Below, piece by piece: positions 43,906 to 53,635 of a DNA stretch of 64,000 nucleotides; position 1 is the first letter of the stretch; every line of letters begins with the position of its first letter. The notes beneath the pieces were generated by a model, which saw only the letters and a list, made by a program, of their open reading frames with translations, ran no database searches and was not told the origin of the DNA. The stretch comes from Calothrix membranacea FACHB-236 (GTDB lineage Bacteria; Cyanobacteriota; Cyanobacteriia; Cyanobacteriales; Nostocaceae), in contig NZ_JACJPX010000029.1 of the NCBI RefSeq assembly GCF_014696315.1, positions 32,503 through 96,502 of the forward strand. The letters run 5' to 3'. The translations under genes and the position numbers were made by a program.

Positions 43906-44481
43906 ATGAATGACCTAATTCTCGACTTACGCCCTACTATCAAGCTAACTGATGAGCAGTTCTTCCAAATCTGTCAAAATAATCGAGATTTGCGTATTGA
44001 ACGGACTGCTGAGGGAGAACTGATTATTATGCCACCAACAGGATGGGAAAGCGGAAATCGAAATAGCCGATTGACACAGCGCTTAGGTAATTGGGCTGAT
44101 GCTGATGGTACGGGGTTAACTTTTGACTCTTCCACAGGTTTTAAACTCCCTAATGGTGCAAATCGTTCTCCTGATGCGTCTTGGGTGAGTCGCGAGAGAT
44201 TAATAGCCTTAAACCCAGATCCAGCTAAATTTTTACCAATGGCTCCGGATTTTGTGGCAGAATTACGCTCGGCTACAGACAGCCTAGAAACACTGCGGCG
44301 TAAGATGCAGGAGTATATTGATAATGGCGTGCATTTAGGTTGGCTGATTGATCCGCAGAACCAACAGGTAGAAATTTATCGCCCAGAACAGGAAGTTGAG
44401 ATTCTCAAATCCCCTACTAGCTTATCAGGAGAGGATGTACTACCTGGATTTGTGCTGAATTTAGCCCAGATTTTGACTTAG
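43906..44481 (+). CDS. Uma2 family endonuclease-like protein (DUF820)
   Basis: The 191-residue protein has the fold hallmarks of the Uma2/DUF820 family, which belongs to the PD-(D/E)xK superfamily: IIMPPTGWESGNRNSRLTQR, RSPDASWVSRERL, PDFVAELRSATDSLETLRRK and HLGWLIDPQNQQVEIYRP. Cyanobacteria hold dozens of paralogues, often mobile or of unknown role. The catalytic Asp-Glu pattern (PDASW, VAELRS) is visible, although the usual ExxS-Lys motif is written ELRSATDSL here. It follows the Rieske gene by 37 bases. Confidence 0.88.
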   Translation: MNDLILDLRPTIKLTDEQFFQICQNNRDLRIERTAEGELIIMPPTGWESGNRNSRLTQRLGNWADADGTGLTFDSSTGFKLPNGANRSPDASWVSRERLIALNPDPAKFLPMAPDFVAELRSATDSLETLRRKMQEYIDNGVHLGWLIDPQNQQVEIYRPEQEVEILKSPTSLSGEDVLPGFVLNLAQILT

Positions 44482-44595
44482 TAATAGCACTAACTGTAGA
44501 GCAAATGTTTGGATGGCTTAAGATGGTGATTTAGCACAGCTCGAATCTAAAAATTCTCCAAGCAAAAAGCTGCGCTGACAATTACCAATTACCCA

Positions 44596-45834
44596 TTATT
44601 GTTGATTAAACAGCAAAAACACCGTTTGAGCTAAACCCACAATTACACCTAAGACACCACCTAAAGTTACAATTGCCTGCAATTCGCTTTTAACAATTCC
44701 TTCAATTGCAGCCTCTAAATCAGCAGGAGAAGTTGATTTTACGCGGTCAACAATTACCTGATCGATAGATAGAATTGGGATTACTTGCGCCACAATCGCT
44801 TCTAAATCTTTCTCTAAATAGCGCTCTAAAATTAAAGCCAATTCTTGGCTAACAACTTCTAGAGAACTACTAACTACGGGTGATGTACTCAGACGATTGA
44901 GCAGCAAAGAGGCGATATTCTCCCAATCTACAGAGTCAGTTAAACCTTGAAGTAAATCGCTACCACTAGTTTGTAAGTAGTGGCGGACGCTTTCTCTGGT
45001 AGTTTTACGCAGTTGGCGTACTGTCCCTATAGGCAAGTTTTGCAATGATAAATTTTGCAATAGTTTTTTGATGCGATCGCGTATTTGCAATTCTTGAATT
45101 AATTCTTGCAAACGAGCATTGGTAGCCTCTTTTTCATCTAAACAAAAAGCTCTCAGTCTGGTAAGAGTATTGCGTAAACCAAACAAATTCGCTACTACCC
45201 AATAGGTACCGCTTGTCTTTTCCCGAAAGGTTTCGTCAATGGTTTGAATTGTGCGATCGGTTAAAAAATCAACAATTGTCTGTCGCAGAACATCTGGCGG
45301 TAAAACTACTTGCAAAAGCCAATCAGCCAGCCTAATTGACTGTTCTTCACTCAGTTGAAATTCTAGGAGTATTTGGTCAAAAATCTGATTGATTTGTACT
45401 TCCAAAAAGTCTTCCCGCCGCGCTAATACTTTGAGGAGACGTGGTAAGGATTCACCTAATAAATCCCGCAAAATTCCGCCAACGATTTTAGCACTTTTTT
45501 GATTTTTATCCTCAGAATTAATTTGGTCAAGTGCTAGTTTTAACAACCACAAAATTGCTCCTTCTACCCGTTCTGTTTGCAACAGACGGCGAGCCAGATT
45601 TTGCAACTCCTCTGGAGTCAAAAGTGACCCCATGATTGTATTAGAAATTTTCAGAGCAAGCCTTTCCTGGTTACGGGGAATCAAACCAGGTGTGAATGGC
45701 AATCTTTGCTTACCGATGTAAATCGCTCGGTAGGGACGAAATAACATTTTTATGGCTATATCATTCGTGAAATAGCCAATAATTCCACCTAATATCGGTG
45801 GTGATACATAAAGCCACAAATGAGACCAATCCAC
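44596..45834 (-). CDS. DUF445 family membrane-anchored protein
   Basis: The 412-residue protein has an N-terminal membrane helix region ([20 protein letters not shown]), the conserved motif [34 protein letters not shown], a long helical middle and a C-terminal membrane helix ([19 protein letters not shown]). This is the usual design of the cyanobacterial/Bacillus YheB-like DUF445 family, whose function is unknown. It is separated from menG by 124 bases in the same direction. Confidence 0.85.
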   Translation of the reverse strand: MDWSHLWLYVSPPILGGIIGYFTNDIAIKMLFRPYRAIYIGKQRLPFTPGLIPRNQERLALKISNTIMGSLLTPEELQNLARRLLQTERVEGAILWLLKLALDQINSEDKNQKSAKIVGGILRDLLGESLPRLLKVLARREDFLEVQINQIFDQILLEFQLSEEQSIRLADWLLQVVLPPDVLRQTIVDFLTDRTIQTIDETFREKTSGTYWVVANLFGLRNTLTRLRAFCLDEKEATNARLQELIQELQIRDRIKKLLQNLSLQNLPIGTVRQLRKTTRESVRHYLQTSGSDLLQGLTDSVDWENIASLLLNRLSTSPVVSSSLEVVSQELALILERYLEKDLEAIVAQVIPILSIDQVIVDRVKSTSPADLEAAIEGIVKSELQAIVTLGGVLGVIVGLAQTVFLLFNQQ

Positions 45835-45958
45835 AGGATTTTGGACTTAGCAATTTTGGGTATTGGATATTGGTTTTTAGATTAAAGATTGACTTTTTCA
45901 TTCAAGAGCCTCTGTATTTTTTCCAGTAGACCTCAATCCAGAATGGCCAATATAAAAT

Positions 45959-46651
45959 CTAAAGTTTACTGACTACCAGCACTCCCATCATACCGTTCAC
46001 AATGGGATAGTGTGTGACCGCAGCAAAACCAACTTGATAAGCTAATTCTACCTGTTCTTTGCCAATGGGAAAGCGATCTAAGCTGGGACTGATGTAAGCG
46101 TATTCTTCCTTAACCCCTAACTGGGTGGCTATGGGGACAACAAGATTATCCAAATACCATTGCTGGAACGATCGCAGCTGGGGATTCTCTGGGCGATGAA
46201 AATCTAAAATCGCAGCTTTTGCACCAGGTTTGAGAACGCGGTACAACTCTTTGAGGCTGCGGGGAATATCTTTAACATTTCTTAAGCCATAGCCCATAGT
46301 TGCTGCATCAAATTTGTTGTCCTCAAAGGGTAAATCGAGAACATCAGCTTCAACCCAGGTAATAGGAGGTTGGGGATACTGATTTTGGGAGCGTTCTTTG
46401 GCCATTGCTAGCAGGTTAGCGGAAAAATCAACTCCATATACATCACCTCTAGCACCTACACGCCTAGCCAAACCGAAAGCGATATCCCCACTCCCGCAAC
46501 ACAAATCTAGGCAAGTATCTCCCGGTTGCGGGTTGCTCCATTTAATTGTCATTTCCTTCCAAATTCGGTGTTGTCCCAAACTCAACCAATTATTCAACTG
46601 GTCATAAATAGGAGCAATACGATCGAAAATAACGCGAATTTCCTGAGTCAT
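45959..46651 (-). CDS. menG: Demethylphylloquinone methyltransferase (MenG/UbiE)
   Basis: Class I SAM-dependent methyltransferase that carries out the last methylation of phylloquinone (vitamin K1), the secondary acceptor of photosystem I. The 230-residue protein has FDRIAPIYDQLNNWLSLGQH at the start, the SAM-binding motif CLDLCCGSGDIAFGLARR, DFSANLLAMA and the family signature FDAATMGYGLRNVKDIPRSL. Cyanobacteria lack ubiquinone, so the MenG role is preferred over UbiE. It is upstream of DUF445 on the same strand. Confidence 0.92.
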   Translation of the reverse strand: MTQEIRVIFDRIAPIYDQLNNWLSLGQHRIWKEMTIKWSNPQPGDTCLDLCCGSGDIAFGLARRVGARGDVYGVDFSANLLAMAKERSQNQYPQPPITWVEADVLDLPFEDNKFDAATMGYGLRNVKDIPRSLKELYRVLKPGAKAAILDFHRPENPQLRSFQQWYLDNLVVPIATQLGVKEEYAYISPSLDRFPIGKEQVELAYQVGFAAVTHYPIVNGMMGVLVVSKL

Positions 46652-46752
46652 TAGTCAAAAAGTCAAGAATTGGAGAGACGCGATTAATCGCGTCTGTAGT
46701 CAAGAGCCAAAGCCAAGACCTGAACTTTAGACCCTTGACAGTTGACACTTGA

Positions 46753-47709
46753 CTACATTTGTGTTTGATGATAGAAACTGCTCGTCAGAGCGATCGCTAC
46801 CAATTGTGCTGATAAATTGATTAGCTTTAATTCATCATCTCGCAAAGTGTGAGGTTGTTTCCACTGTAGCGATAATACCCCCATAACTTTGTTGCGGTAG
46901 GTAATGGGAATAATTAAGTGTGCTTGTATATCCGAATTTTGGTAATGAGAAACACTGGATAATTTTGGATCTTTCAGTATATTTAGTGAAACTTGAATAT
47001 TGCCAGTAGCGATCGCCTCGTTTGTTAAGGGGTCTTGTGCTAGCCAGTTTTCTACAGTACCGCCTTCACAGTAAGACCCTTGAGTCGCAACTAAAGTATT
47101 ATTTTCAATCAATTGCAAAATGCAAGCATCTGAGCCAAAACTTTGACTAAATGCAGTTGCAATAGGTATAAGTATTTCTTCTAAACTATTAGCTGCTTGT
47201 GTGACTTCGACTAAAACAGTCAGCAGCGCCATTTGAGCATTAGCACAGCGTAATTCTTCTGTGCGTTGTTTCAGTAAATCATAGGTTTCGGCGGCTCTTT
47301 GGACTACAGCCTTCAATTCTCCAGGGTCCCAGGGCTTGGTAATATATTTGTAGACTTGCCCTGCATTAATTGCTTCTACTAAATCTTCAATATCAGTAAA
47401 ACCTGTAAGGATAATCCTCACTGTATCTGGGAACTGAGGTACTGTCTTACTGAGAAACTCAGTTCCCTTCATTTCTGGCATCCGCTGGTCAGAGATGATC
47501 ACCGCCACCTCTCCTTCTGCAGCCAACATTTGCAAGGCGTTCATTCCGCTATCAGCTTTAAGAACTTGAAAATCCCGGCGAAACGTGCGATACAGCAGAT
47601 CTAGATTATCTGGTTCATCATCAACCACCAGGATTTTGAGTTTTTTCGGCCTATCTAAAGTTCTTAATTGACGACGATCTGTATTAGTTTCCAAACTGAG
47701 ATTATCCAT
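46753..47709 (-). CDS. Response regulator with REC and GAF domains
   Basis: The 318-residue protein has an N-terminal receiver domain (about 28-143; ILVVDDEPDNLDLLYRTFRR, phosphoacceptor Asp in AVIISDQRMPEMKG, Lys in VYKYITKPWDPGEL), a short coiled coil (TYDLLKQRTEELRCANAQM) and a GAF domain (about 175-310, ending VMGVLSLQWKQPH). No output domain is present, so it probably relays a signal to another protein or senses a ligand in the GAF domain. The start is at 47709; a TTTAAGG-like region precedes it. It is not adjacent to a kinase. Confidence 0.88.
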   Translation of the reverse strand: MDNLSLETNTDRRQLRTLDRPKKLKILVVDDEPDNLDLLYRTFRRDFQVLKADSGMNALQMLAAEGEVAVIISDQRMPEMKGTEFLSKTVPQFPDTVRIILTGFTDIEDLVEAINAGQVYKYITKPWDPGELKAVVQRAAETYDLLKQRTEELRCANAQMALLTVLVEVTQAANSLEEILIPIATAFSQSFGSDACILQLIENNTLVATQGSYCEGGTVENWLAQDPLTNEAIATGNIQVSLNILKDPKLSSVSHYQNSDIQAHLIIPITYRNKVMGVLSLQWKQPHTLRDDELKLINLSAQLVAIALTSSFYHQTQM

Positions 47710-47809
47710 AGATGCCTTAAAATATTTACTTTCTTGTTATATTCCATACCAAGTCTAGTTGATAATAGATTACCCAGCCTTGCGGAAAATTGCGGATGTC
47801 GTTAAATAA

Positions 47810-47925
47810 TAGGGAACTAGGGATTGGGGATTGGGGATTGGGTAATGGGTAATGGGTAATATTGTTTTTTTGTTCTCCCTCATCCCCCTCATCCCCCTCA
47901 TCTCCCTCATCCCCTCCGCACACCT
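47810..47925. repeat. Heptamer and CTCATCCCC repeats
   Basis: GGGATTG and GGTAATG units are followed by repeated CCCTCATCC units between the response regulator gene and raf1. Confidence 0.8.
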
Positions 47926-47999
47926 GCATCTGAGTACAGGGTTTTCCGGCTTTTTTCCTATAGAATAAGATTTGCCGAGCCGGTATTAATTATTAACGT

Positions 48000-49085
48000 A
48001 TGACTGACCTACCACCCAACGCTCAAAATCCTGACAACGCTGATTCAGATACCGCCCAGGAGTTGCTAACAAAGTTACGGCAAAAGCAAGGTAACTGGGT
48101 GGAATGGGGTCAAGCGATCGCTTATTTGCAAAAAAATGGTTACAATCCTCAAGAAATTTTTGAAGCTACTGGATTTGAGCCAATTCAACAAAATCAGGTA
48201 GTTGTTGGTTCTCAAGTTTATAATTCTTTAGAAAAAGGCGGTGCATCGGAAGCAACGCGATCGCATTACGCCGCACGGGGCAGTGATATTTTATATGAGT
48301 TACGGTTACTCACCCATGAAGAACGGGCTGCTGCTGCTGACTTGACTTTCCAGCACAAACTCGACATGGATGAAGCAAGGGAAGTAGCCAAAGCCTATAA
48401 AGAGTTTTCCCGCTTCCGCATCTTGCCAGAAGGATTTTCCAATCATCCCGGAGATGCTATAGCTTATACTGCATGGAAATTAGCACGGCAAAACAGCGAT
48501 TTTCAAGAGCGATCGCGTTTAATTGCTAAAGGCTTACGGTTTGCAAACACGGCATCCGCTAGGAAACAAATTGAACAATTACTGACAGATTTTACTGTCG
48601 TTCCTAAACGTCCGGCACCGCTGTTACCTTTTTATCGCTTAGAGTCTGAAGAAGAATTACCGAGAATTGTGCCTGTAGCTGGTGAGTTGCCATTGACACC
48701 AAACGACTTAAAATCGGTGCCATTAGTGACAGAAATTCAACCATTTCGCATGGTTAAATTTACTGGCGAACAAGCTTGGGTACCATTACCAGGTTGGCAA
48801 GTACTATTGAGTGCCGAAGACCCAGTAGTGATTATAGCGAATACGGATCGTCTACCCAACCAAAGCCAAAATCAACCAGGAAAAGTTTTAATAGTTGTAG
48901 ATCGTGCCCAACGGCAATGGGATGCTTCCAGCTACTTTATATTAGAAAATTCTGGTGAATTAGACATCCAGTGGTTTGAAAATGACCCAGAAATTCCCCT
49001 GTTAGGAAAGATTATTATCATCTTGCGTCCTAAGAGAATCCTTGATGAAGAAATCACCAAAGATTCTTGGCAAATTGACGAATAA
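48000..49085 (+). CDS. raf1: RuBisCO accumulation factor 1 (Raf1)
   Basis: Raf1 is a dimeric chaperone that assembles the large subunits of RuBisCO. The 361-residue length and the segments LLTKLRQKQGNWVEWGQAIA YLQK, EIFEATGFEPIQQNQVVVG, SQVYNSLEKGGASE and FSRFRILPEGFSNHPGDAIA match the family. The alpha-domain occupies roughly 20-195 and the beta-domain the C-terminal half (EEELPRIVPVAGELPLTPND). It is soluble and acts in the cytoplasm/carboxysome assembly. No RuBisCO gene is in the window. Confidence 0.93.
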   Translation: MTDLPPNAQNPDNADSDTAQELLTKLRQKQGNWVEWGQAIAYLQKNGYNPQEIFEATGFEPIQQNQVVVGSQVYNSLEKGGASEATRSHYAARGSDILYELRLLTHEERAAAADLTFQHKLDMDEAREVAKAYKEFSRFRILPEGFSNHPGDAIAYTAWKLARQNSDFQERSRLIAKGLRFANTASARKQIEQLLTDFTVVPKRPAPLLPFYRLESEEELPRIVPVAGELPLTPNDLKSVPLVTEIQPFRMVKFTGEQAWVPLPGWQVLLSAEDPVVIIANTDRLPNQSQNQPGKVLIVVDRAQRQWDASSYFILENSGELDIQWFENDPEIPLLGKIIIILRPKRILDEEITKDSWQIDE

Positions 49086-49185
49086 TTATTAATCAGTCAA
49101 CTTATCCCCTGTTTTCAGTTTTGAAGACAGGGATTTTTAATCACACGCAATTACCCATTATCCCTTCCCCATTCCCCATTCCCCC

Positions 49186-49980
49186 TTACCCAAACAACCC
49201 ACTTACATAATCAGCCGTTCTTTTATTCGCAGGATGATTAAAAATCGTTTCTGTCTTACCAAATTCCACCAATTCACCCAAATACATAAAGGCCGTATAG
49301 TCAGACACACGGGCTGCTTGTTGCATATTGTGGGTAACAATCAAAATTGTGACTGTTTGCTTCAGTTGAGTAATTAACTCTTCAATACTAGAAGTAGCGA
49401 TGGGATCTAAAGCAGATGTTGGCTCATCAAATAGTACAATTTCTGGGTCAGTTGCTAAAGCACGGGCAATACAAAGCCGTTGCTGTTGTCCACCAGAAAG
49501 GTTAGAAGCTAAATCACGTAATCTATCTTTAACTTCATCCCATAACGCTGCACCACGCAAAGCTTTCTCGACTTTCTCATCAATAACTACGCGTTTTGTT
49601 TCACCTCTTACCCTCAAACCATAAGCTACATTTTCATAAATAGACTTAGGAAAAGGATTAGGTCTTTGAAATACCATGCTAATCCGCATCCGGACTTCAA
49701 TTGGATCAACCTTATTACTCAACAAATTAATCCCATCTGGTTCTAAACTAATTTCCCCCCGATAACGATTCCCCGGATAAAGGTCATGCATTCGGTTAAA
49801 ACAACGCAATAAAGTAGTTTTGCCACATCCAGAAGGCCCAATCAGTGCCGTTACCTGTTTATCACCGATGGGCATATTAATATCTTTTAAGGCGTGAACT
49901 TTACCACCATAGTAGAAATTGAGGTAATTAACCGCAGCTTTAATCGGTTTTTCTAAGGTTGAAGATTTTTTTTCTACCAT
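49186..49980 (-). CDS. pstB: Phosphate ABC transporter ATP-binding protein PstB
   Basis: The 264-residue ATPase powers high-affinity phosphate uptake. It shows Walker [13 protein letters not shown], a normal Q-loop ([20 protein letters not shown]), the signature [15 protein letters not shown], Walker [15 protein letters not shown] and the His-switch [13 protein letters not shown]. Its ATG overlaps the end of pstA by 7 bases, so it is the last gene of the pstC-pstA-pstB operon. A divergent second copy lies at 53636-54415. Confidence 0.97.
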   Translation of the reverse strand: MVEKKSSTLEKPIKAAVNYLNFYYGGKVHALKDINMPIGDKQVTALIGPSGCGKTTLLRCFNRMHDLYPGNRYRGEISLEPDGINLLSNKVDPIEVRMRISMVFQRPNPFPKSIYENVAYGLRVRGETKRVVIDEKVEKALRGAALWDEVKDRLRDLASNLSGGQQQRLCIARALATDPEIVLFDEPTSALDPIATSSIEELITQLKQTVTILIVTHNMQQAARVSDYTAFMYLGELVEFGKTETIFNHPANKRTADYVSGLFG

Positions 49981-50900
49981 TTGATTGTTTTACGTAAACG
50001 ATAGCGGAGATAAATAGCTATAGCATTCATAGCCAAAGTCATGGCAATTAGTACAATACCTGCGGCGGCGGCGTTTACCTGAAATGCTTCTTGAGGACGA
50101 GACACCCAATCAAACATTTGAATGGGTATAACCGTGAAAGGAGATGATAACCAGGAAAAGGAGATAAAAGGAAATTCCCCTTTAATTGGAGACTCTGGAA
50201 GAAAGGCAATAAATGTCAGTGCGCCTATAGTAATTAGAGGTGCAGTTTCACCAATAGCACGTGCTAAAGCTACAATAATTCCTGTGAGAATGCTACCAGT
50301 TGCATAAGGTAAAACATGATCCCAAATCATTTGCCATTTAGATGCACCAGTAGCGTAGGCAGCTTCGCGGATACTATTAGGAATAGCGCGTAAAGCTTCC
50401 CGAGTGGTGACAATTACCACAGGTAAAACTAATAGTGCTAATGTCAATCCTGCTGTCACCACACTAGGGCCTAAATTGAAACCATAGACAAATAAACCCA
50501 AAGCTAACAGTCCATAAATTATTGAGGGAACGCCAGCCAAATTAGTGACATTAATCTCAATAAAATCAGCAAGCCAATTTTTCTGGGCATATTCTTCTAA
50601 GTAAATTCCTGATGCTATCCCAATCGGAATTGCAGCCGATGCCGTTACTAGCATGACTAAAAGCGACCCTACCCAGGCTGAAAGAATACCAGCATTTGCT
50701 GCCCTACGGCTAGGAAAAGAAGTAAGAAACTCCCAAGAAAGACGCGGCGCGCCATCACTAACTAAGTCAAATATTAGTGCTAGTAGAGTCACAATTCCAA
50801 TCAACATTGACAACAAGCCAACAATGCTAAAAATATATTCAGAAAACTTGTTGCGGTTGATAATAGCGCGGATTTGCCGCATATTATGAGTTGTCGTCAT
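49974..50900 (-). CDS. pstA: Phosphate ABC transporter permease PstA
   Basis: The 308-residue membrane protein has about six membrane helices. Its conserved regions are [36 protein letters not shown] and the cytoplasmic loop [31 protein letters not shown], which contacts Pst[14 protein letters not shown] follows. It lies 58 bases downstream of pstC and overlaps pstB by 7 bases. Confidence 0.96.
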   Translation of the reverse strand: MTTTHNMRQIRAIINRNKFSEYIFSIVGLLSMLIGIVTLLALIFDLVSDGAPRLSWEFLTSFPSRRAANAGILSAWVGSLLVMLVTASAAIPIGIASGIYLEEYAQKNWLADFIEINVTNLAGVPSIIYGLLALGLFVYGFNLGPSVVTAGLTLALLVLPVVIVTTREALRAIPNSIREAAYATGASKWQMIWDHVLPYATGSILTGIIVALARAIGETAPLITIGALTFIAFLPESPIKGEFPFISFSWLSSPFTVIPIQMFDWVSRPQEAFQVNAAAAGIVLIAMTLAMNAIAIYLRYRLRKTIKW

Positions 50901-50958
50901 GCAATTCGTAATTCGTAATTAACTGACAAATGACCAATGACAAATGCCAAATGACAAA

Positions 50959-51873
50959 CTAATAAATCTCTCGATAGCGCTTAGTCAGAAAATGACCAAT
51001 GATATTAAATACCAAAGTCATTAATACTAGAGTTAGACCTACAGCAAAGATAGTTTCGTATTCCAAAGTGCCATGTGGTAAATCGCCAAGACTGACTGCA
51101 ACAATGTAAGCCGTCATGGTTGCGGCTGGTTCCATTGGGTTCCAGGTGAGATTAGGTTGACCGCCAGCTGCGATCGCGACTATCATCGTTTCGCCAACCG
51201 CACGGGAAATTCCCAAAATGTAAGCTGCTGATATCCCAGAAATCGATGCTGGGACTACAACTCGTAAGGCTGTTTGCAAGCGAGTAGCACCAGTTGCATA
51301 AGAACCTTCGCGCAGATGTGCAGGTACGGCCCGCATCGCATCTTCACTCAGGGAACTCACATAGGGAATAATCATAATTCCAATGACTAAACCCGCACTC
51401 AACATATTAAAGCCAGGTAATTCTGGCAATATTACCTGCAATAAAGGCGTAACAAACAGTAAGGCAAAATACCCGTAAACTACTGTAGGAATCCCTGCCA
51501 ATAATTCTAAAATCGGTTTGATTACCTCTCGGACTATCGGTGGTGCAAATTCACTGAGGTAAATAGCAATAATTGTACCGAGTGGGATTGCTACTAATAA
51601 AGCAACTACGGTAGTTACTAAAGTTCCTGACACCAAAGGCCAAATACCATAGTGCTTGTCGTCAAACAAAGGTGTCCATTGGGTATCTGTGAGAAATTCC
51701 CAAATAGATACTTTCTGAAAAAATAGTATGGACTCGTAAACCAAGATGGCGACAATCGCTATGGTAGTCGCTACAGAAGACAATGCTGCGAGAAACAAGA
51801 CAAACTCAATGGCCCGTTCCCGCAGATTACGCAATAGTTTGGGAGAAAGTCGAGTTGGTTTAGCACCAATCAT
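50959..51873 (-). CDS. pstC: Phosphate ABC transporter permease PstC
   Basis: The 304-residue membrane protein pairs with PstA to form the channel. Membrane helices begin at about residue 20; conserved parts are AIPLGTIIAIYLSEFAPP, LLAGIPTVVYGYFALLFV and AHLREGSYATGATRLQTALR with AVGETMIVAIAAGGQPNLTW. It is the first gene of the pstCAB block; 330 bases with a hairpin and a repeat separate it from pstS. Confidence 0.96.
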   Translation of the reverse strand: MIGAKPTRLSPKLLRNLRERAIEFVLFLAALSSVATTIAIVAILVYESILFFQKVSIWEFLTDTQWTPLFDDKHYGIWPLVSGTLVTTVVALLVAIPLGTIIAIYLSEFAPPIVREVIKPILELLAGIPTVVYGYFALLFVTPLLQVILPELPGFNMLSAGLVIGIMIIPYVSSLSEDAMRAVPAHLREGSYATGATRLQTALRVVVPASISGISAAYILGISRAVGETMIVAIAAGGQPNLTWNPMEPAATMTAYIVAVSLGDLPHGTLEYETIFAVGLTLVLMTLVFNIIGHFLTKRYREIY

Positions 51874-51924
51874 GTTAAACGGATAGCGATCGCTCTTGAA
51901 AAAATCTACTTCAATTAAGACAAA

Positions 51925-51945
51925 GAGAGGTTTTTACCTCTCCTT
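51925..51945 (-). terminator. Hairpin, possible attenuator between pstS and pstC
   Basis: On the minus strand GAGAGGT-AAAAA-ACCTCTC is followed by TTTG, about 60 bases before the pstC start. Confidence 0.5.
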
Positions 51946-51960
51946 GGATAAAGGATCAAA

Positions 51961-52019
51961 CAATTTTGGATTTTGCGAAAAGTTACGTGTGGGAGTTCCC
52001 CCGTTGAACAAACTTTTCT
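51961..52019. repeat. Dispersed hairpin repeat, copy 2 (inverted)
   Basis: Reverse-complement relative of 23706-23764, sharing the CAATTTTGGATTTTGCG tail and the GGGGG/CCCCC hairpin core with several differences. Confidence 0.65.
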
Positions 52020-52205
52020 TGGCGTAGCCTCTCCCTTTGGGAGAAGACGGATTTTAGATTGGCAAATGCGATCCAAGCTTTAGAATTTAATACCAATTTG
52101 AAAAAGAATGCGACAGATTGTAGGGGCAAGGCAATGCCTTGCCCTCTAGAATATATTGATGTATCGCAAACTCAATTTAACCCAATTCAAAATTCAGAAA
52201 TGAGT

Positions 52206-53219
52206 TTATTCTTTAGCGTCACGGCGCATAAGTTCATCAATCTTTAGACCAACTGCTTCTTGACCACCAAATACGCTACCAAATCTCTTTTTAGTGAAGT
52301 GGCTTTGAGCTGTAGTGTAAGCTGAACCAGGTAGCGCCACATATCTTACTTCTTTAGCGAACTTAGCAGCATTCCGTAAATAAAATTGCACAAACTGCTT
52401 GACTTCTGGTTTATCAATAGATTTAGAACTCACATAGATAAACAGCGGACGAGATAGGGGAGTATAACTACCATTTTTGACAGTAGCTTCCGATGGTGAT
52501 ACCCCATTAACTGAAACAGCTTTCAGCCTTTTGCTATTTTCTGCATAATAAGCATAACCAAAGTAGCCCAAGGCATTTTTATCACGGGAAATACCCTGTA
52601 CTAAAACGTTATCATCTTCACTGGCGGTAAAATCACCCCGGCTAGATTTAGCTTTACCAACCACAGCTTCGGTAAAGTAGTCAAAGGTTCCAGAATTAGT
52701 ACCAGGGCCAAACAACTTCAGTGGTGCATTAGGGAAGCCGGAACGAACTTGACTCCAGTTATTTACTTTACCTTGTGCCCCTGGTTCCCAAATTTTCTTG
52801 AGATCAGCAACTGTCAGATTCTTTGCCCAGGTGTTTTGTGGGTTAACTACAACTGTTAAAGCATCATAAGCTACTGGTAATTCTACATAACGAACACCAT
52901 TAGCTTTGCAATCGCTGATTTCTTTTTGCAAAATAGGACGAGAAGCATTAGAGATATCTGTTTCACCACGACAGAACTTTTTAAAGCCGCCACCAGTACC
53001 AGAAACACCTACAGTAACTCGTACTCTACCGCCTTGAGTTTTTTGAAAATCCTCTGCTGCTGCTTCCGTAATTGGAAATACAGTACTAGAACCATCTACT
53101 TTTATTGTGTTAACACTTTGGGACTGAACCGCAGACATTGTTAACCCAAAAGTAGCAGCTACAAATGAAGTTACACCTAATACCGTCAAGCTGTTAAGCT
53201 TAAAGTTCATCTTGTTCAC
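52206..53219 (-). CDS. pstS: Phosphate-binding protein PstS
   Basis: The periplasmic phosphate receptor. The protein has a signal peptide (about 10-40, ending SAVQSQS) and the phosphate-binding motifs [18 protein letters not shown] and [20 protein letters not shown], with later [20 protein letters not shown] place the start at the GTG at 53219, which has AGGAG 7 bases upstream; the ATG at 53210 is also possible and gives the same signal peptide. A Pho-box-like array lies about 130 bases upstream. Confidence 0.95.
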   Translation of the reverse strand: MNKMNFKLNSLTVLGVTSFVAATFGLTMSAVQSQSVNTIKVDGSSTVFPITEAAAEDFQKTQGGRVRVTVGVSGTGGGFKKFCRGETDISNASRPILQKEISDCKANGVRYVELPVAYDALTVVVNPQNTWAKNLTVADLKKIWEPGAQGKVNNWSQVRSGFPNAPLKLFGPGTNSGTFDYFTEAVVGKAKSSRGDFTASEDDNVLVQGISRDKNALGYFGYAYYAENSKRLKAVSVNGVSPSEATVKNGSYTPLSRPLFIYVSSKSIDKPEVKQFVQFYLRNAAKFAKEVRYVALPGSAYTTAQSHFTKKRFGSVFGGQEAVGLKIDELMRRDAKE

Positions 53220-53249
53220 CAGGATACTCCTAATTTGTCGGGCGTACAA

Positions 53250-53635
53250 TTTTCGCCCAATCAGTGTAAAAGCAGATTGTTCTTCTGAAGTTCAGAGTTA
53301 GTGAACAGATCGGTTAACTGTTCACTACCTGAAATTTGACTGGCTCAGGTAATATAAAAGTTAACTCCTGGTTATATGGAGGCTAATTTGTAACACATAC
53401 GAGTAATGTATTTTTGTCAAGTCCTTGGTGCTTTATGCAAAGCTCAAATGTCATCAATTAGGCATATAATTAGTTATTTTTTGGAGATTTTTACTTGTAT
53501 AATCTCTTTTTCTAACTTTTAGGCATAGCAAAAATTTACAAATACTTCATAAATAAGGTTATAGAAATAACGTACTACGGAATAGGAGTTTCACAGTTCT
53601 GCTAACACAATATTGATATCAAACATTTTGTGACC
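53250..53635. other. Divergent region between pstS and the second pstB
   Basis: About 385 AT-rich bases hold the promoters of both genes, including the Pho-box-like repeats. A 6-base hairpin-like CAGATCGGTTAACTG lies at about 53308-53322. No gene is seen. Confidence 0.5.
53346..53375 (-). promoter_or_regulatory. Pho-box-like direct repeats upstream of pstS
   Basis: On the minus strand, three octamers ATAACCAG, TTAACTTT and ATTACCTG are spaced 11 bases apart, as in the direct repeats bound by SphR/PhoB-type regulators in cyanobacteria. They lie about 130 bases before the pstS start. The match to the consensus is approximate. Confidence 0.5.

Larger units (their letters stand above)
51874..52205. 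other. Gap between pstS and pstC
   Basis: It contains the hairpin GAGAGGT/ACCTCTC (51925-51942), the inverted copy of a dispersed repeat (51961-52019) and repeat-like sequence TGTAGGGGCAAGGCAATGCCTTGCC (about 52120-52144). The hairpin could limit readthrough from pstS into pstC, giving more binding protein than transporter. Confidence 0.5.
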
